A DNA stretch of 64,000 nt from Streptococcus thermophilus (GTDB lineage Bacteria; Actinomycetota; Actinomycetes; Mycobacteriales; Mycobacteriaceae), in assembly GCA_900618065.1 (NCBI GenBank), contig UYIL01000003.1:620001-684000 (forward strand), read 5' to 3'. Positions 8,207 to 17,568 of this stretch are shown here, piece by piece. The notes beneath the pieces are model-generated. The model ran no database searches and had not been told where the DNA came from. It was given only the letters and a program-made list of their open reading frames with translations. Positions within the stretch are counted from its first letter, which is position 1, and the number at the start of each line of letters is the position of its first letter. Position numbers and translations under genes: made by a program.

Positions 8207-8986
8207 GTGAGTGGAACAAGTGTTCGCAAGGCGGATGTGGAGGCGCTGGCCGGGTTGGCTGCCGCCTCCGGCTCCGCTGCGCCTGCTGTGTCCGCCAGTT
8301 CCGCTCGCGCCGAGCAGATCGCTGAGCTGCGCGCCCGCATGGCGCAGATCGGCGGGGAGGTTCCGGACCAGCTCGGCGGGCCTCATGCTGGCCACGTTAC
8401 GGGGACTGATGTCCTGCAACTCGGCACCCAATTCGAGAATATTCTGCCCGGCGGCGGCCTGCCCCGCCACGCGGTGACGCACATGAGTGATACCCCGGCA
8501 CTGGTGGTGGAGATGCTGCTGCAGATCACCGAAGTGGGCGGGTATGCCGGCGTGGTCGGCTGGCCGGAGCTGTCGTACGCGGCGCTTCCGCCAGAGTGTT
8601 TGAATCGTGTCGTTGCTGTACCGGACCCCGGGGTGGACCCGTTGGAGATCACCGGGGTGCTGGTGGAGGGGCTGGATCTGGTGGTCTTCCGCACCCGCAC
8701 GCGCGTGGAGCTGACCCCGGTGCGGGCGCGTCCGCTGCTGGGCAAGCTGCGCAAAGGCCGGGCCGCGCTCATGCTCGTCGGCGCGACGGTGCCGTCGCCG
8801 GCGCTCACTGTCACTGGTGACGTGCAGGAGTTCCGGGGGATCGGCCGGGGCACAGGGCGCATCACGGGGCTGGATATCCGGGTGCGGGCGCAGCCGAAAA
8901 GCGCGCATCCGGCATCGGGCACGGTCACCGTCGGCCAGGCTCAGGAGGCGGCGCCAGCTGCTCCAGCGCTCAAGGTTGTGACGTAG
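8207..8986 (+). CDS. imuA': ImuA'-like SOS mutasome accessory protein
   Basis: 259 residues with remote RecA/SulA-like character: an Ala-rich N-terminus with a helical ARAEQIAELRARMAQIGG segment, then a mixed alpha/beta domain without a clear Walker A. In actinobacteria this protein precedes ImuB and helps recruit the mutasome for translesion synthesis. Its stop codon directly abuts the imuB ATG, so the two are one transcription unit. A LexA-box match and a leaderless promoter precede it. The symbol rests on position and general similarity. Confidence 0.75.
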   Translation: MSGTSVRKADVEALAGLAAASGSAAPAVSASSARAEQIAELRARMAQIGGEVPDQLGGPHAGHVTGTDVLQLGTQFENILPGGGLPRHAVTHMSDTPALVVEMLLQITEVGGYAGVVGWPELSYAALPPECLNRVVAVPDPGVDPLEITGVLVEGLDLVVFRTRTRVELTPVRARPLLGKLRKGRAALMLVGATVPSPALTVTGDVQEFRGIGRGTGRITGLDIRVRAQPKSAHPASGTVTVGQAQEAAPAAPALKVVT

Positions 8987-10552
8987 ATGCGCGTCGCCGC
9001 CATATGGTTCCCCGATTGGCCGGTGCAGGCTGCATGCCTCGAAGACGATCTGGCAGAGCCGTTGGCCGTCGCGCGCCAGCACCGCATCAAGGTCGTCTCG
9101 CACACCGCCCGCAAGCTCGGCATCCGTCGCGGGATGCAGGTGCGCCACGCGCAGTCGGTGTGCCCGGGGCTCACGGTCGTCGACGACAATCCGGACCGCG
9201 ACGGACGCATCTTCGCTGCGCTCGCGGCCAGTTTCGACGATGTGGCTTCATCAGTCGAGGTGCTGCGCCCTGGGCTTGTCGTCGTGGACATTGCGGCTGC
9301 AGGCAAGTTTCACGGCAGCGAGGCCCGCGCCGCCGAGATGCTTGTCGACGCTGCATCCCGCCCCGGCATCAACCCCCTTATCGGCATCGCGGACGAGATC
9401 GCCACCGCTGTCATCGCCGCACGCACTTGCGCGGTGGTCCCGCCGGGTGGGTCGGTGGACTTCCTTGCCGGTCAGTCGTTGCGCGTGCTTGCAGCGGAGA
9501 CGGCGCTCGGCGCAGATGGGGAGACGGTGAAGTCGCTGGGGCAGCTGGGAATGAGCACGCTGGGGGATCTCGCCGCGGTGCCCGCCACCGCGATTTCGAC
9601 GCGCTTCGGGCAGGCCGGGCTGCACTGCCACCGGATTGCGCAAGGTGCGCCGGACCGCCGCGTGGCTCCGGAACTGCCCACGTCTGATCTCGCGGTGTCC
9701 GTGACACCCGAGGATCCGATCGACCGCGTCGACGCCGCTGCTTTCGCCGCCCGCTCGTTGGCCGCCAGCTTGCACGAGCGGCTTGCTGACGCTGGGCAGA
9801 ACTGTGTGCGGCTCAAAGTGAAGGCGGAGCTAAGTGACGGCACATCCCTCGAACGCATTTGGCGCACCCGCGACGCCCTGACAGAGGAGGCCACTGCCGA
9901 CCGCGTGCGGTGGCAGCTCGATGGGTGGCTCACCGGCGGGGGAGCGGGCGCGATCGCCTCGCTCATTCTGGAGCCGCTGGAGGTCGCGGCACCTGAACCG
10001 GCCGGTCAGCTCTGGGGCGGTGCTGCCGCGGGGTCGGAGGAAGCGGCCCGGGAAGCCCGCCGCGTCGCCGAGCGGATCCAGTCTTCTTTGGGCATTGATG
10101 CCGTCGTTCAGCCCCGCCCCGCCGGGGGCCGTGGCGTTGCCGAGCGCATCGCCCTCGTCCCCTTCGGCGAGCAGGGCAGTGAGGCTGCCAGTGCCGCAGC
10201 GGCTGCCTCGTGGCCGGGCGCGATCTTGGCCCCGCTGCCTGCCCGGATCGGCGGCGGGCTGGACCACCCGGCGTCGCGGGTGAAGCTGATCAGCGCGGAC
10301 GCGAAGCACGTCGGCGTCACCGCGGAAGCGCTGCTGACGGGAGAGCCGTACGCGTTGGGATGGGGTGAACACCGCTACGTGGTCACCGGCTGGGCGGGGC
10401 CATGGCCTGTGGATGAAGGCTGGTGGGGCGACAACCCCCAAAAGGTCGCGCGCCTGCAGGTGGTGGGGGAGAAGCCTGCAGGCAATGAGCGCGCGGCGTG
10501 GCTGCTGTTGTGGTCGAAGCGGCAGTGGCGGATCGAGGCTTTATATACCTGA
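8987..10552 (+). CDS. imuB: ImuB, Y-family polymerase-like mutasome scaffold
   Basis: 521 residues related to DinB/UmuC polymerases. The N-terminal palm begins IWFPDWPVQAA, where active Y-family enzymes have a metal-binding VDMDCFYA-type motif, and the second catalytic acidic cluster reads VVVDIAAAGKFHG instead of SIDE. Loss of catalytic residues is what is known of ImuB, which links DnaE2 and the beta clamp rather than polymerising. It starts immediately after the imuA' stop. The last codons overlap a tandem 13-bp repeat. dnaE2, its expected partner, is on the same strand 3.8 kb downstream with its own LexA box. Confidence 0.9.
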   Translation: MRVAAIWFPDWPVQAACLEDDLAEPLAVARQHRIKVVSHTARKLGIRRGMQVRHAQSVCPGLTVVDDNPDRDGRIFAALAASFDDVASSVEVLRPGLVVVDIAAAGKFHGSEARAAEMLVDAASRPGINPLIGIADEIATAVIAARTCAVVPPGGSVDFLAGQSLRVLAAETALGADGETVKSLGQLGMSTLGDLAAVPATAISTRFGQAGLHCHRIAQGAPDRRVAPELPTSDLAVSVTPEDPIDRVDAAAFAARSLAASLHERLADAGQNCVRLKVKAELSDGTSLERIWRTRDALTEEATADRVRWQLDGWLTGGGAGAIASLILEPLEVAAPEPAGQLWGGAAAGSEEAAREARRVAERIQSSLGIDAVVQPRPAGGRGVAERIALVPFGEQGSEAASAAAAASWPGAILAPLPARIGGGLDHPASRVKLISADAKHVGVTAEALLTGEPYALGWGEHRYVVTGWAGPWPVDEGWWGDNPQKVARLQVVGEKPAGNERAAWLLLWSKRQWRIEALYT

Positions 10553-10568
10553 GAGATATACCTGAGAG
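10543..10568 (+). repeat. Tandem 13-bp repeat at the imuB stop
   Basis: ATATACCTGAGAG occurs twice head to tail, and the imuB TGA stop lies inside the first unit. It may be a slippage product or a regulator site for the next gene. Confidence 0.6.
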
Positions 10569-10586
10569 CGAGATAGGCTACCCTAA
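10568..10586 (+). promoter_or_regulatory. DtxR-box-like sequence at sucrase/ferredoxin-like gene
   Basis: GCGAGATAGGCTACCCTAA matches 13 of 19 positions of the corynebacterial DtxR consensus and covers both possible -10 boxes (TAGGCT, TACCCT at 10579-10584) before the ATG at 10592. Iron control would suit an Fe-S protein. It is a by-eye match only. Confidence 0.4.
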
Positions 10587-10591
10587 GAAGT

Positions 10592-11512
10592 ATGCCCGCT
10601 CCCCGCCAGCCAATGTGTTCCGATGTCGAAGTCGAACCGCTGCCCGGCACCGCCAAAACGGCGGGGACCTACGTCCTCTTTGAGCACCCTGGCCCCTGGA
10701 GTCATGACGTTCTCGACGGTGGAACCTTAGGCGAGGAGCTCACCGCGAAGCTCAAAGCGCACCTGAGGAAATTCGACGCGTCGCTGCAACTGATCCGCCA
10801 CCCCACGCGGAAGGGCCGCGACATTGACAAGCCGCACCTGTACACCGTCTTTTCAGATGTCGGAATCACGGAGGTCCACCACGTCGACCGCGCCGAAGAC
10901 CTGCTGGATATGGACTTTTCCGCGCCGGGGCGCAACGGTGGGCAAACACGCATCGCGCCACTGCTGCTGGTGTGCACGCACGCGAAGCGCGACCGCTGCT
11001 GCGCAGTGAAGGGACGCCCGCTGGTGATGGAGCTGGAGCGGCGCTATCCGTTCCGCCGCACCGGTGACATCGTGTGGGAGACCTCTCATGTCAAGGGGCA
11101 CCGTTTCGCCCCGGCGATGCTGCTCATGCCGTGGGGGTACAGCTTCGGCCGGATGAATCTGGAGGCCACGGAAGCGATGATCGGCGCGGCAATGCGCGCG
11201 CAGTACTTCGTCCCCGGCAACCGCGGGCGCGGCACGTTGTCGCCGCCGGCGCAGGCCGCCGAGATTGCGGTAGCTGCCCACTTGCAGAACGAGGGCGAGG
11301 ATGTCACCTACGGCCAGTTCACGCTCGTGGGCGAAACCGTTGGCGACGGTGCAGCCATAATCGTGTTCGCCGATGACACGCACCGGGGGCCGCGCCAGTT
11401 CGCAGTCACCCTTACGCAAAACGAAGCCGCAGGAGTGATTTCCTCCTGCGGCGACGAACCGAAAACGGGTACGTACTGGGGCGTCGAAAAGCTCGAGCTT
11501 ATCGGCGCATGA
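10592..11512 (+). CDS. Sucrase/ferredoxin-like (thioredoxin-fold) family protein
   Basis: 306 residues. The family signature is clear: CTHAKRDRCCAVKG in the middle and the HVKGHRFAPAMLLMPWGYSFGR segment following. In fungal relatives two Cys and two His in such motifs hold a [2Fe-2S] cluster. The first Cys and the HxxxH here fit that, though the exact ligands are inferred. Cellular role unknown. The ATG at 10592 follows TACCCT by 7 bases (leaderless) within a DtxR-like box. The 3' end overlaps convergent metI by 14 bases. Confidence 0.8.
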   Translation: MPAPRQPMCSDVEVEPLPGTAKTAGTYVLFEHPGPWSHDVLDGGTLGEELTAKLKAHLRKFDASLQLIRHPTRKGRDIDKPHLYTVFSDVGITEVHHVDRAEDLLDMDFSAPGRNGGQTRIAPLLLVCTHAKRDRCCAVKGRPLVMELERRYPFRRTGDIVWETSHVKGHRFAPAMLLMPWGYSFGRMNLEATEAMIGAAMRAQYFVPGNRGRGTLSPPAQAAEIAVAAHLQNEGEDVTYGQFTLVGETVGDGAAIIVFADDTHRGPRQFAVTLTQNEAAGVISSCGDEPKTGTYWGVEKLELIGA

Positions 11513-12179
11513 CCTTTCGCGACAGCACGTTGCCCAGCAGCTGCGCGAGCTGAACGATGACCACAATGGTGATCACGGCCAGCCACGTCACCTGCGGCTC
11601 AAACGCGCGGTAACCGTAGACGATGGCGAAGTCACCCAGACCACCGCCGCCGATGTAGCCGGCCATGGCGGACATGTCGATGACGGCGATGAAGATGAAG
11701 GTGAAGCCCAAGATCAGCGGGCCGAGTGCCTCCGGGACGATCACGGTGCGGATGATGCGCCATGGGCCAGCACCCATCGCGCGGGCTGCTTCAATCACAC
11801 CGGGGTCGATGGCCACGAGGTTCTGCTCCACGATGCGTGCCACGGTGAACGTCGCGGTCACGCACATGACGAATGTGGCCGCCCCCCGTCCGATGGTCGT
11901 ACCCACCACCGCCAAAGTGACGGAGTAGAGCATGGCGATCATGATGATGAACGGGATGGGGCGGAAGAAGTTCACCAGGATGTTCAGCGTCCAGTAGACA
12001 AACCGGTTCTCCAGCACACCGCCGGCGCGGGTGGTGTAGAGGAACATGCCGATGATCAGGCCGAAGAACCCGCCGACGAGCATGGTGATGATCACCATGA
12101 ACAGCGTGTCCTGGATGGCCTGGAAGTAGGTGGGGCCGAGGCGGTCCCAGTCCATTTGGGCGAGGATCTGCTCAGTCAT
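11499..12179 (-). CDS. metI: Methionine ABC transporter permease
   Basis: 226-residue inner-membrane permease of the MetI family with five membrane segments and the cytoplasmic EAA loop (EAARAMGAGPWRIIRTVIVPEALGP region) that contacts the ATPase. It is the last gene of the metQ-metN-metI operon, with its ATG directly abutting the metN stop. It takes part in high-affinity L/D-methionine uptake. Confidence 0.93.
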   Translation of the reverse strand: MTEQILAQMDWDRLGPTYFQAIQDTLFMVIITMLVGGFFGLIIGMFLYTTRAGGVLENRFVYWTLNILVNFFRPIPFIIMIAMLYSVTLAVVGTTIGRGAATFVMCVTATFTVARIVEQNLVAIDPGVIEAARAMGAGPWRIIRTVIVPEALGPLILGFTFIFIAVIDMSAMAGYIGGGGLGDFAIVYGYRAFEPQVTWLAVITIVVIVQLAQLLGNVLSRKVMRR

Positions 12180-13244
12180 TTACTTCTCCTCCCCAATCTC
12201 AGCAGTGGTGCTGCCGGTGATTTCGTGAATGGTGGTGGTCTCCTGCATGGCGCGGTAGAACTCCTCGATGGCGCGGTTGTCGCCGGTCAGGCGCACCGTC
12301 ATCTTGCCGAAGGACCGCTCCTGCAAGGTGGTCACGCTGCCGTGCACAACGTCGAGGTCCACGCCCTGCTCCTGCAGCTTCGCGGCCGCGGAGAAGAACC
12401 CGGAGTTCGACGACAAATCGACGGTGAACAGTCGGCCGTCGCCGCCCAAGAGTTCGCGCTCTTCGCTTTTCGACGGAGTGTTGCGCAACGACGTCGACAC
12501 AAACCGCTGCGCCACGTGCGTCTTCGGATTAGAAAACACGTCGTAGACAGAGCCGTATTCGACGACCTTGCCGGCCTCCATGACAGCGACCTTGTCCGCG
12601 ATGGCGCGGATGACGTCCATCTCGTGGGTGATCACGACGATGGTGATCCCGGTGCGCTGGTTGATCACCCGCAACAGTTCCAGGACTTCCTGGGTGGTTT
12701 CGGGGTCGAGGGCGGAGGTGGCTTCGTCGGCAAGCAAAAGCGAGGGATCCGTGGCAAGCGCACGGGCGATGCCGACGCGCTGCTTCTGGCCGCCGGACAG
12801 CTGCTCCGGGTAGTTCTTGCCGCGCTCACCCAAGCCGACGAACTCGAGTAGTTCCTGTACGCGGGCGGCGCGCTCGGACTTGCTCATGTCCGTCATTTTC
12901 AGCGGGTACTCGACGTTTCCTGCCGCCGTGAGCGAGGTGAGCAGGTTGAACTGCTGGAAAATCATGCCGATGTTGCGGCGCACCTCGCGCAACTGCTTGC
13001 CCGGCATGCCGACAATGTTGGTGCCGTCGAGCAGAATCTCACCGGAAGTCGGGGTGTCCAGCCCGTTGATCATGCGTACGAGCGTGGACTTGCCGGCACC
13101 CGAGTATCCGATCACGCCCAAGATCTCACCGGGTTCAACGGTGAGGTTGACGTTGTCGAGTGCGACGACATCCGCCCCGCCCTTCTTGGAGCGGAACGTC
13201 TTGTGGACGTTCCGGAACTCAATCCGGGTGCCGGTGGGTGCCAT
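12180..13244 (-). CDS. metN: Methionine ABC transporter ATP-binding protein
   Basis: 354 residues. ABC ATPase domain with Walker A GYSGAGKS near residue 46, signature LSGGQKQR and Walker B LLLADEAT. The C-terminal NIL domain (about 275-345) is the methionine-sensing module of MetN, which allows trans-inhibition of transport. Its start overlaps the metQ stop by one base and its stop abuts metI, giving a tight operon. Confidence 0.95.
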   Translation of the reverse strand: MAPTGTRIEFRNVHKTFRSKKGGADVVALDNVNLTVEPGEILGVIGYSGAGKSTLVRMINGLDTPTSGEILLDGTNIVGMPGKQLREVRRNIGMIFQQFNLLTSLTAAGNVEYPLKMTDMSKSERAARVQELLEFVGLGERGKNYPEQLSGGQKQRVGIARALATDPSLLLADEATSALDPETTQEVLELLRVINQRTGITIVVITHEMDVIRAIADKVAVMEAGKVVEYGSVYDVFSNPKTHVAQRFVSTSLRNTPSKSEERELLGGDGRLFTVDLSSNSGFFSAAAKLQEQGVDLDVVHGSVTTLQERSFGKMTVRLTGDNRAIEEFYRAMQETTTIHEITGSTTAEIGEEK

Positions 13245-14140
13245 TACTTGAAGTCCTCTTCCAGGCGCTTGAGGATCTCGTCGAGCTCCTCCTTGGTCTT
13301 CTCCACCTGGACAGCGGTGCCGTTGGAGTCCTCGTTCAGAGCCTCGGTGACCTCGTCGGACTGCCAGATCTCCACGAGCTTGTCGTAGGTCGCGTTGTCG
13401 ACGTCGTCTGCGCGGACAGCGAAGATGTTGATGTACGGCTCCGCCAGCTCAGAGTTCGGGTCGTCTGCGAAGACAGAGGTGGACGCGTCGATGCCGGCGC
13501 GGCCCAGCCAGGTGTTGTTGATCACGGCCGGGTCGCCCTGGTTGTAGACGGTCGGGGTCTGGGACGCGTCGACCGGGGTGACCTCAACCTTGGAGGCGTC
13601 CTTGTCGATGTCGGCCGGGGTCGGGTTCAGCGTGTCAGCGCCGTCCTTGACCTTGACCAGGTCAGCCTGAACCAGCACGTTGATGGCGCGGCCCTGGTTG
13701 GACGGGTCGTTCGGGATGGCGACTTTCTGGCCCTCGATGTCGTCGAGGCTGTCGTGGTCTTTCCAGAACAGGCCCAGGGTGTTGATTTCGCCGGAGCCGA
13801 CGATCTTCAGGTCGTCGCCGGAGGAGGCGTTGTACTCAGCCAGGTACAGGATGTGCTGGAACTTGTTGATGTCGATCTGGTCCTGAGCCAGCGCCGGGTT
13901 GACCGGCGGGTACTCGGTGAACGGGGTGAGCTCGAGGGTGATGCCCTCCTTCTCGGCCAGCTCCATGAAGACAGACCAAGCCTTCTGGTCGGAGTCGGTG
14001 GTGCCGATCCGGACAACCTGATCGTCGCCGCCGTTGTTGTTGCCGGCTGCGTTGTCTGCCGACTCGTCAGAGCATGCGACCAGGCCGGTTGCCGCCAGAA
14101 CGGAGGCTGCGGCGGTCGCGATGATGCGGTTGAAGCGCAT
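13244..14140 (-). CDS. metQ: Methionine-binding lipoprotein
   Basis: 298-residue substrate-binding lipoprotein of the MetQ/NlpA family. The signal peptide ends in the lipobox LVAC (Cys near residue 23), followed by a Gly/Asn/Asp-rich linker and the IGTTDSDQKAW start of the mature domain. A Shine-Dalgarno-like AGGAAAAG precedes the ATG. First gene of metQNI. A near match to the McbR operator lies about 65-80 bases upstream, fitting repression by methionine-pathway metabolites as in C. glutamicum. Confidence 0.94.
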   Translation of the reverse strand: MRFNRIIATAAASVLAATGLVACSDESADNAAGNNNGGDDQVVRIGTTDSDQKAWSVFMELAEKEGITLELTPFTEYPPVNPALAQDQIDINKFQHILYLAEYNASSGDDLKIVGSGEINTLGLFWKDHDSLDDIEGQKVAIPNDPSNQGRAINVLVQADLVKVKDGADTLNPTPADIDKDASKVEVTPVDASQTPTVYNQGDPAVINNTWLGRAGIDASTSVFADDPNSELAEPYINIFAVRADDVDNATYDKLVEIWQSDEVTEALNEDSNGTAVQVEKTKEELDEILKRLEEDFK

Positions 14141-14202
14141 ATCTTTTCCTGCACTTTCTTGCTAGGGGTGGTCAAATATGACTTCGAAAATCTAACACCT
14201 AA

Positions 14203-14218
14203 CGGACCGCTTAGTCTA
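14203..14218 (-). promoter_or_regulatory. McbR operator candidate upstream of metQ
   Basis: On the reverse strand TAGAC-N6-GTCCG, 8 of 10 defined bases of the McbR consensus TAGAC-N6-GTCTA. McbR represses sulfur and methionine genes in corynebacteria; assignment is by motif and context. Confidence 0.45.
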
Positions 14219-14281
14219 GTTTGGGTTCACACCAACCATTGCTATGCCGGCACTGGATACGGCCCCGCGCCCGTTGCTGAT

Positions 14282-14310
14282 TGGAACAAATTTTCGACCG
14301 TGATTATTCT
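14282..14310 (+). promoter_or_regulatory. LexA box and promoter of dnaE2
   Basis: The inverse of TGGAACAAATTTTCGA (14282-14297) matches 13 of 14 defined positions of the actinobacterial LexA consensus. It covers the expected -35. The -10 TATTCT (14305-14310) is 6 bases before GTG 14317. Confidence 0.7.
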
Positions 14311-14316
14311 GGGGGC

Positions 14317-17300
14317 GTGCGTTTCCATGGCGGCGAGAGAATGTCCTGGTCGCGGCTGGAGAGGATTCTCTCCGGCCGCCCCGGGCCTACTCCTGTGCCC
14401 GTCAAGCACACGGGCACGCCCGCCGGGGCGGTCTATGCGCCAGAGGGATCCGAAGCAGAAGGCGGCGCCGCGCCGGGGGATGGGTCGGCAGGCACCGCGC
14501 CCCGCCGTGCACCTGCCGTCCCGTTCGCCGAACTCCACGCGGTGTCCACCTACAGTTTCCTCAGTGACACCGGCGGTGCGAGCGAGCCGGAAGAGATCGT
14601 GGCCCGGGCGCAAGAACTGGGCCTATCGGCAGTCGGCCTGCTGGACCGGGACGGTTTTTACGGCGCGGTCAAATTCGCTGAGGCAGCGGCAGAAGTGGGC
14701 ATGCCCACAGTCTTCGGTGCGGAACTGTCGCTCCCGCGCGACGACGGCGGCGGCCCAGGCGATGACTCGGTGATTCCGCTGGCCGTCATCGCCCGCGGCC
14801 CCGAAGGCTACCGCCGCCTGTCGCACCTCATGGCCGCCGCCCACATGGCAACGGGGGAGAAAGACAAAGTCCTCTATCCGCCCCTGCCGGTGATTGCCGA
14901 TGAGCTTGCCGGGACGTGCACCGTCCTGGCCAGCTGGCAGTGGGCGGACCGTATCGATGATCTGATCGAATACTTCGGCCCCGACCGGGTTGTGCGCGAA
15001 TTCACTGCCACCATGCTCCCCGAAGACGCCGACCATAACGAGGCGTTGCGTGCATACCCGCACGTCCCCGCGATCATCAGTGCGGCACCCGGGGCGGCTA
15101 CGCGCCAGGGGGCTAGGTTGGCGGGGGCGAAGAGGTCGCTGGCGCGTCGTCAAGCAATGGGCGTTGCGTACTGCGACCTGCACCCAATGGGCGCGAACTG
15201 GCTGCGCAGCGGCGAGCAGCTGCTCGCGATGGCCCCGGGGTGCGCGGACATGCTCGCAGCCACCGTCGATCTGGCGGCCGAGTGCGCGTTCACGCTCAAC
15301 CTTGTCGCGCCGCAACTGCCGCTCTTTCCCACGCCCGACGGCCACGACGAAATGAGCTGGCTGCGCCACCTCGTGCGTGTCCGCGGCGAGGAGCGCTACG
15401 CCTCGCGTCCCGCTGACGTGCGTGAGCGGGCGTGCACACAGATCGAGCACGAACTGAACGTCATCGAGCAGCTGGGGTTTCCGGGCTACTTTCTCATCGT
15501 CAACGACATTGTGGACTTCTGCCGCGAGTCCGACATCCTGTGCCAGGGGCGCGGGTCGGCGGCGAACTCGGCGGTCTGCTTCGCCCTGGGGATCACCAAT
15601 GTGGAGCCGATTTCGGCGCAGCTGCTGTTCGAGCGGTTTCTCTCGCCGGACCGCGACGGGCCGCCCGATATTGACATCGACATCGAATCCGGCCGCCGCG
15701 AGGAAGCAATCCAGTACGTCTACCGCACCTACGGCCGCGACAACGCCGCGCAGGTGGCCAACGTGATCACGTACCGGTCGAAGGGTGCGGTGCGCGACGC
15801 CGCCCGCGCGTTGGGTTACCCGCAGGGCGCGGCGGATGCCTGGTCAAAGGGGCTCTCAGAACCGCCGAGTCTTGTCTCTTCGCTAGCCGAGCAATTGCGC
15901 GGCCAACCCCGCCACCTGGGCATCCACTCCGGCGGCATGGTGATCTGCGACCGGCCGATTGCCGACGTCGTGCCCGTCGAATGGGCCCGCATGGAGGACC
16001 GGTCGGTGGTGCAATGGGATAAGGACGATTGCGCGTCGGCAGGCTTGGTCAAGTTCGACCTGCTCGGCCTGGGCATGCTCGAGGCGCTGCACCACATGAT
16101 CGACCTCGTGCGCGAGACCACAGGCCGCGAGGTGCGCTTGTGGGAGCTTCCGCTTGACGACGCTTCCGTGTACGACATGCTCGCCCGCGCCGACGCCGTC
16201 GGAGTGTTCCAGGTTGAGTCCCGCGCCCAGATGAACACGCTGCCGCGGCTGAAACCGCGCGAGTTCTTCGACCTGGTGGTGGAGGTCGCCCTGATCCGCC
16301 CCGGCCCGATTCAGGGCGGATCGGTGCACCCCTACCTACGTCGCCGCGACGGGCGCGAGCCAATCGAGTTCGACCACCCGGTGCTGGAGAAATCCCTCGG
16401 CCGGACGCTGGGCATTCCGCTGTTCCAAGAGCAGCTCATGCAAATTGCTGTCGACGCCGCAGGCTTCACCGGCGCCGAAGCCGACTCCCTGCGCCGCGCC
16501 ATGGGGTCGAAGCGGTCACCTGCGAAGATGGAGGCGCTGCGGCAGCGCTTTTTCGACGGCTGCCGTGAGACGAACGGCATTGACAGCGCCGTCGCCGACA
16601 GGCTCTGGCAGAAGATCGTCGCGTTCGCCGCCTACGGGTTCCCGGAGTCCCACTCCCAATCGTTCGCGTCGCTGGTGTACTTCTCCGCCTGGTTCAAGCA
16701 CTACTACCCGGCGCAGTTCTGCGTGGGCCTGCTGCGCGCGCAGCCGATGGGGTTCTACTCGCCGCAGTCGCTCATCCAGGACGCGCGCCGCCACGGCATT
16801 GACGTGCTGCCGGTCAGCGTGAACGACTCTGGGTGCGAAGCGCGCTGCGTTGTGGACGCTGTTTCCGGTGCGGATCCTGCCATCCGGGTCGGCATGAACT
16901 TGATCAAAGGACTGGGCAACAAAGCCGCAGAGCGGATCGAAGCTGCCCAGCCGTTCACCGGCATTCCTGACCTGTCGCGCCGGGCTGACTTGTCGGTCGA
17001 GCACGTCGAGGCTTTAGCGCGAGCTGGCGCGCTGGACTGTTTCGGGGTCGACCGTAGACAAGCACTGTGGCAGGCAGGCGTTGCCGCCACCGAGCGAGAC
17101 GGGATGCTTCCTGGGCTTTCTGCGATCTCGGCACCGGCACTGCCCGGCATGAACGCCTTCGAGCTCATGGCTGCCGACGTTGCCGCCACCGGTGTCACCC
17201 CCGGCTTGATGCCCATGGAGATGCTGCGCGGGGCGCTGGGCGCCAACGGGGTCGTCGCCGCCGCGGACCTCATGAGTGTTGAGGACGGCACCCGCGTGCG

Positions 17301-17568
17301 CATCGCCGGTGTGATCACCCACAGGCAACGCCCCGTCACCGCCGGTGGGGTGACCTTCATGGGTCTCGAGGACGAAACCGGGCTGATGAACGTGGTCATC
17401 CCCGTCGGGCTGTGGAACCGCCAGAAAGTGCTTGCCCGCACCGCCAAAGCGCTGATCATCCGCGGCATAGTGGAAAACGCCACCGGCGCGGTGAGCATCA
17501 TCGCCGACAAATTCGAGCCGCTGGAGATGGGTGACTGGCTCGCCCGCGGGGCGCGTGACTTCCACTAG
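14317..17568 (+). CDS. dnaE2: Error-prone DNA polymerase III alpha subunit DnaE2
   Basis: 1083 residues from GTG 14317. N-terminal PHP domain (FAELHAVSTYSFLSD), C-family polymerase palm with the catalytic GPPDIDIDIESGRRE motif, fingers, helix-hairpin-helix and a C-terminal OB fold (TRVRIAGVITHRQRPV onward). The length and N-terminal FHGGERMSWSRLERIL are typical of DnaE2 rather than the replicative DnaE1. It performs mutagenic translesion synthesis with ImuA' and ImuB, whose operon lies upstream on the same strand; the reverse-strand metQNI and a sucrase-like gene separate them. A LexA box overlaps the promoter, so SOS induction is expected. Confidence 0.96.
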   Translation: MRFHGGERMSWSRLERILSGRPGPTPVPVKHTGTPAGAVYAPEGSEAEGGAAPGDGSAGTAPRRAPAVPFAELHAVSTYSFLSDTGGASEPEEIVARAQELGLSAVGLLDRDGFYGAVKFAEAAAEVGMPTVFGAELSLPRDDGGGPGDDSVIPLAVIARGPEGYRRLSHLMAAAHMATGEKDKVLYPPLPVIADELAGTCTVLASWQWADRIDDLIEYFGPDRVVREFTATMLPEDADHNEALRAYPHVPAIISAAPGAATRQGARLAGAKRSLARRQAMGVAYCDLHPMGANWLRSGEQLLAMAPGCADMLAATVDLAAECAFTLNLVAPQLPLFPTPDGHDEMSWLRHLVRVRGEERYASRPADVRERACTQIEHELNVIEQLGFPGYFLIVNDIVDFCRESDILCQGRGSAANSAVCFALGITNVEPISAQLLFERFLSPDRDGPPDIDIDIESGRREEAIQYVYRTYGRDNAAQVANVITYRSKGAVRDAARALGYPQGAADAWSKGLSEPPSLVSSLAEQLRGQPRHLGIHSGGMVICDRPIADVVPVEWARMEDRSVVQWDKDDCASAGLVKFDLLGLGMLEALHHMIDLVRETTGREVRLWELPLDDASVYDMLARADAVGVFQVESRAQMNTLPRLKPREFFDLVVEVALIRPGPIQGGSVHPYLRRRDGREPIEFDHPVLEKSLGRTLGIPLFQEQLMQIAVDAAGFTGAEADSLRRAMGSKRSPAKMEALRQRFFDGCRETNGIDSAVADRLWQKIVAFAAYGFPESHSQSFASLVYFSAWFKHYYPAQFCVGLLRAQPMGFYSPQSLIQDARRHGIDVLPVSVNDSGCEARCVVDAVSGADPAIRVGMNLIKGLGNKAAERIEAAQPFTGIPDLSRRADLSVEHVEALARAGALDCFGVDRRQALWQAGVAATERDGMLPGLSAISAPALPGMNAFELMAADVAATGVTPGLMPMEMLRGALGANGVVAAADLMSVEDGTRVRIAGVITHRQRPVTAGGVTFMGLEDETGLMNVVIPVGLWNRQKVLARTAKALIIRGIVENATGAVSIIADKFEPLEMGDWLARGARDFH

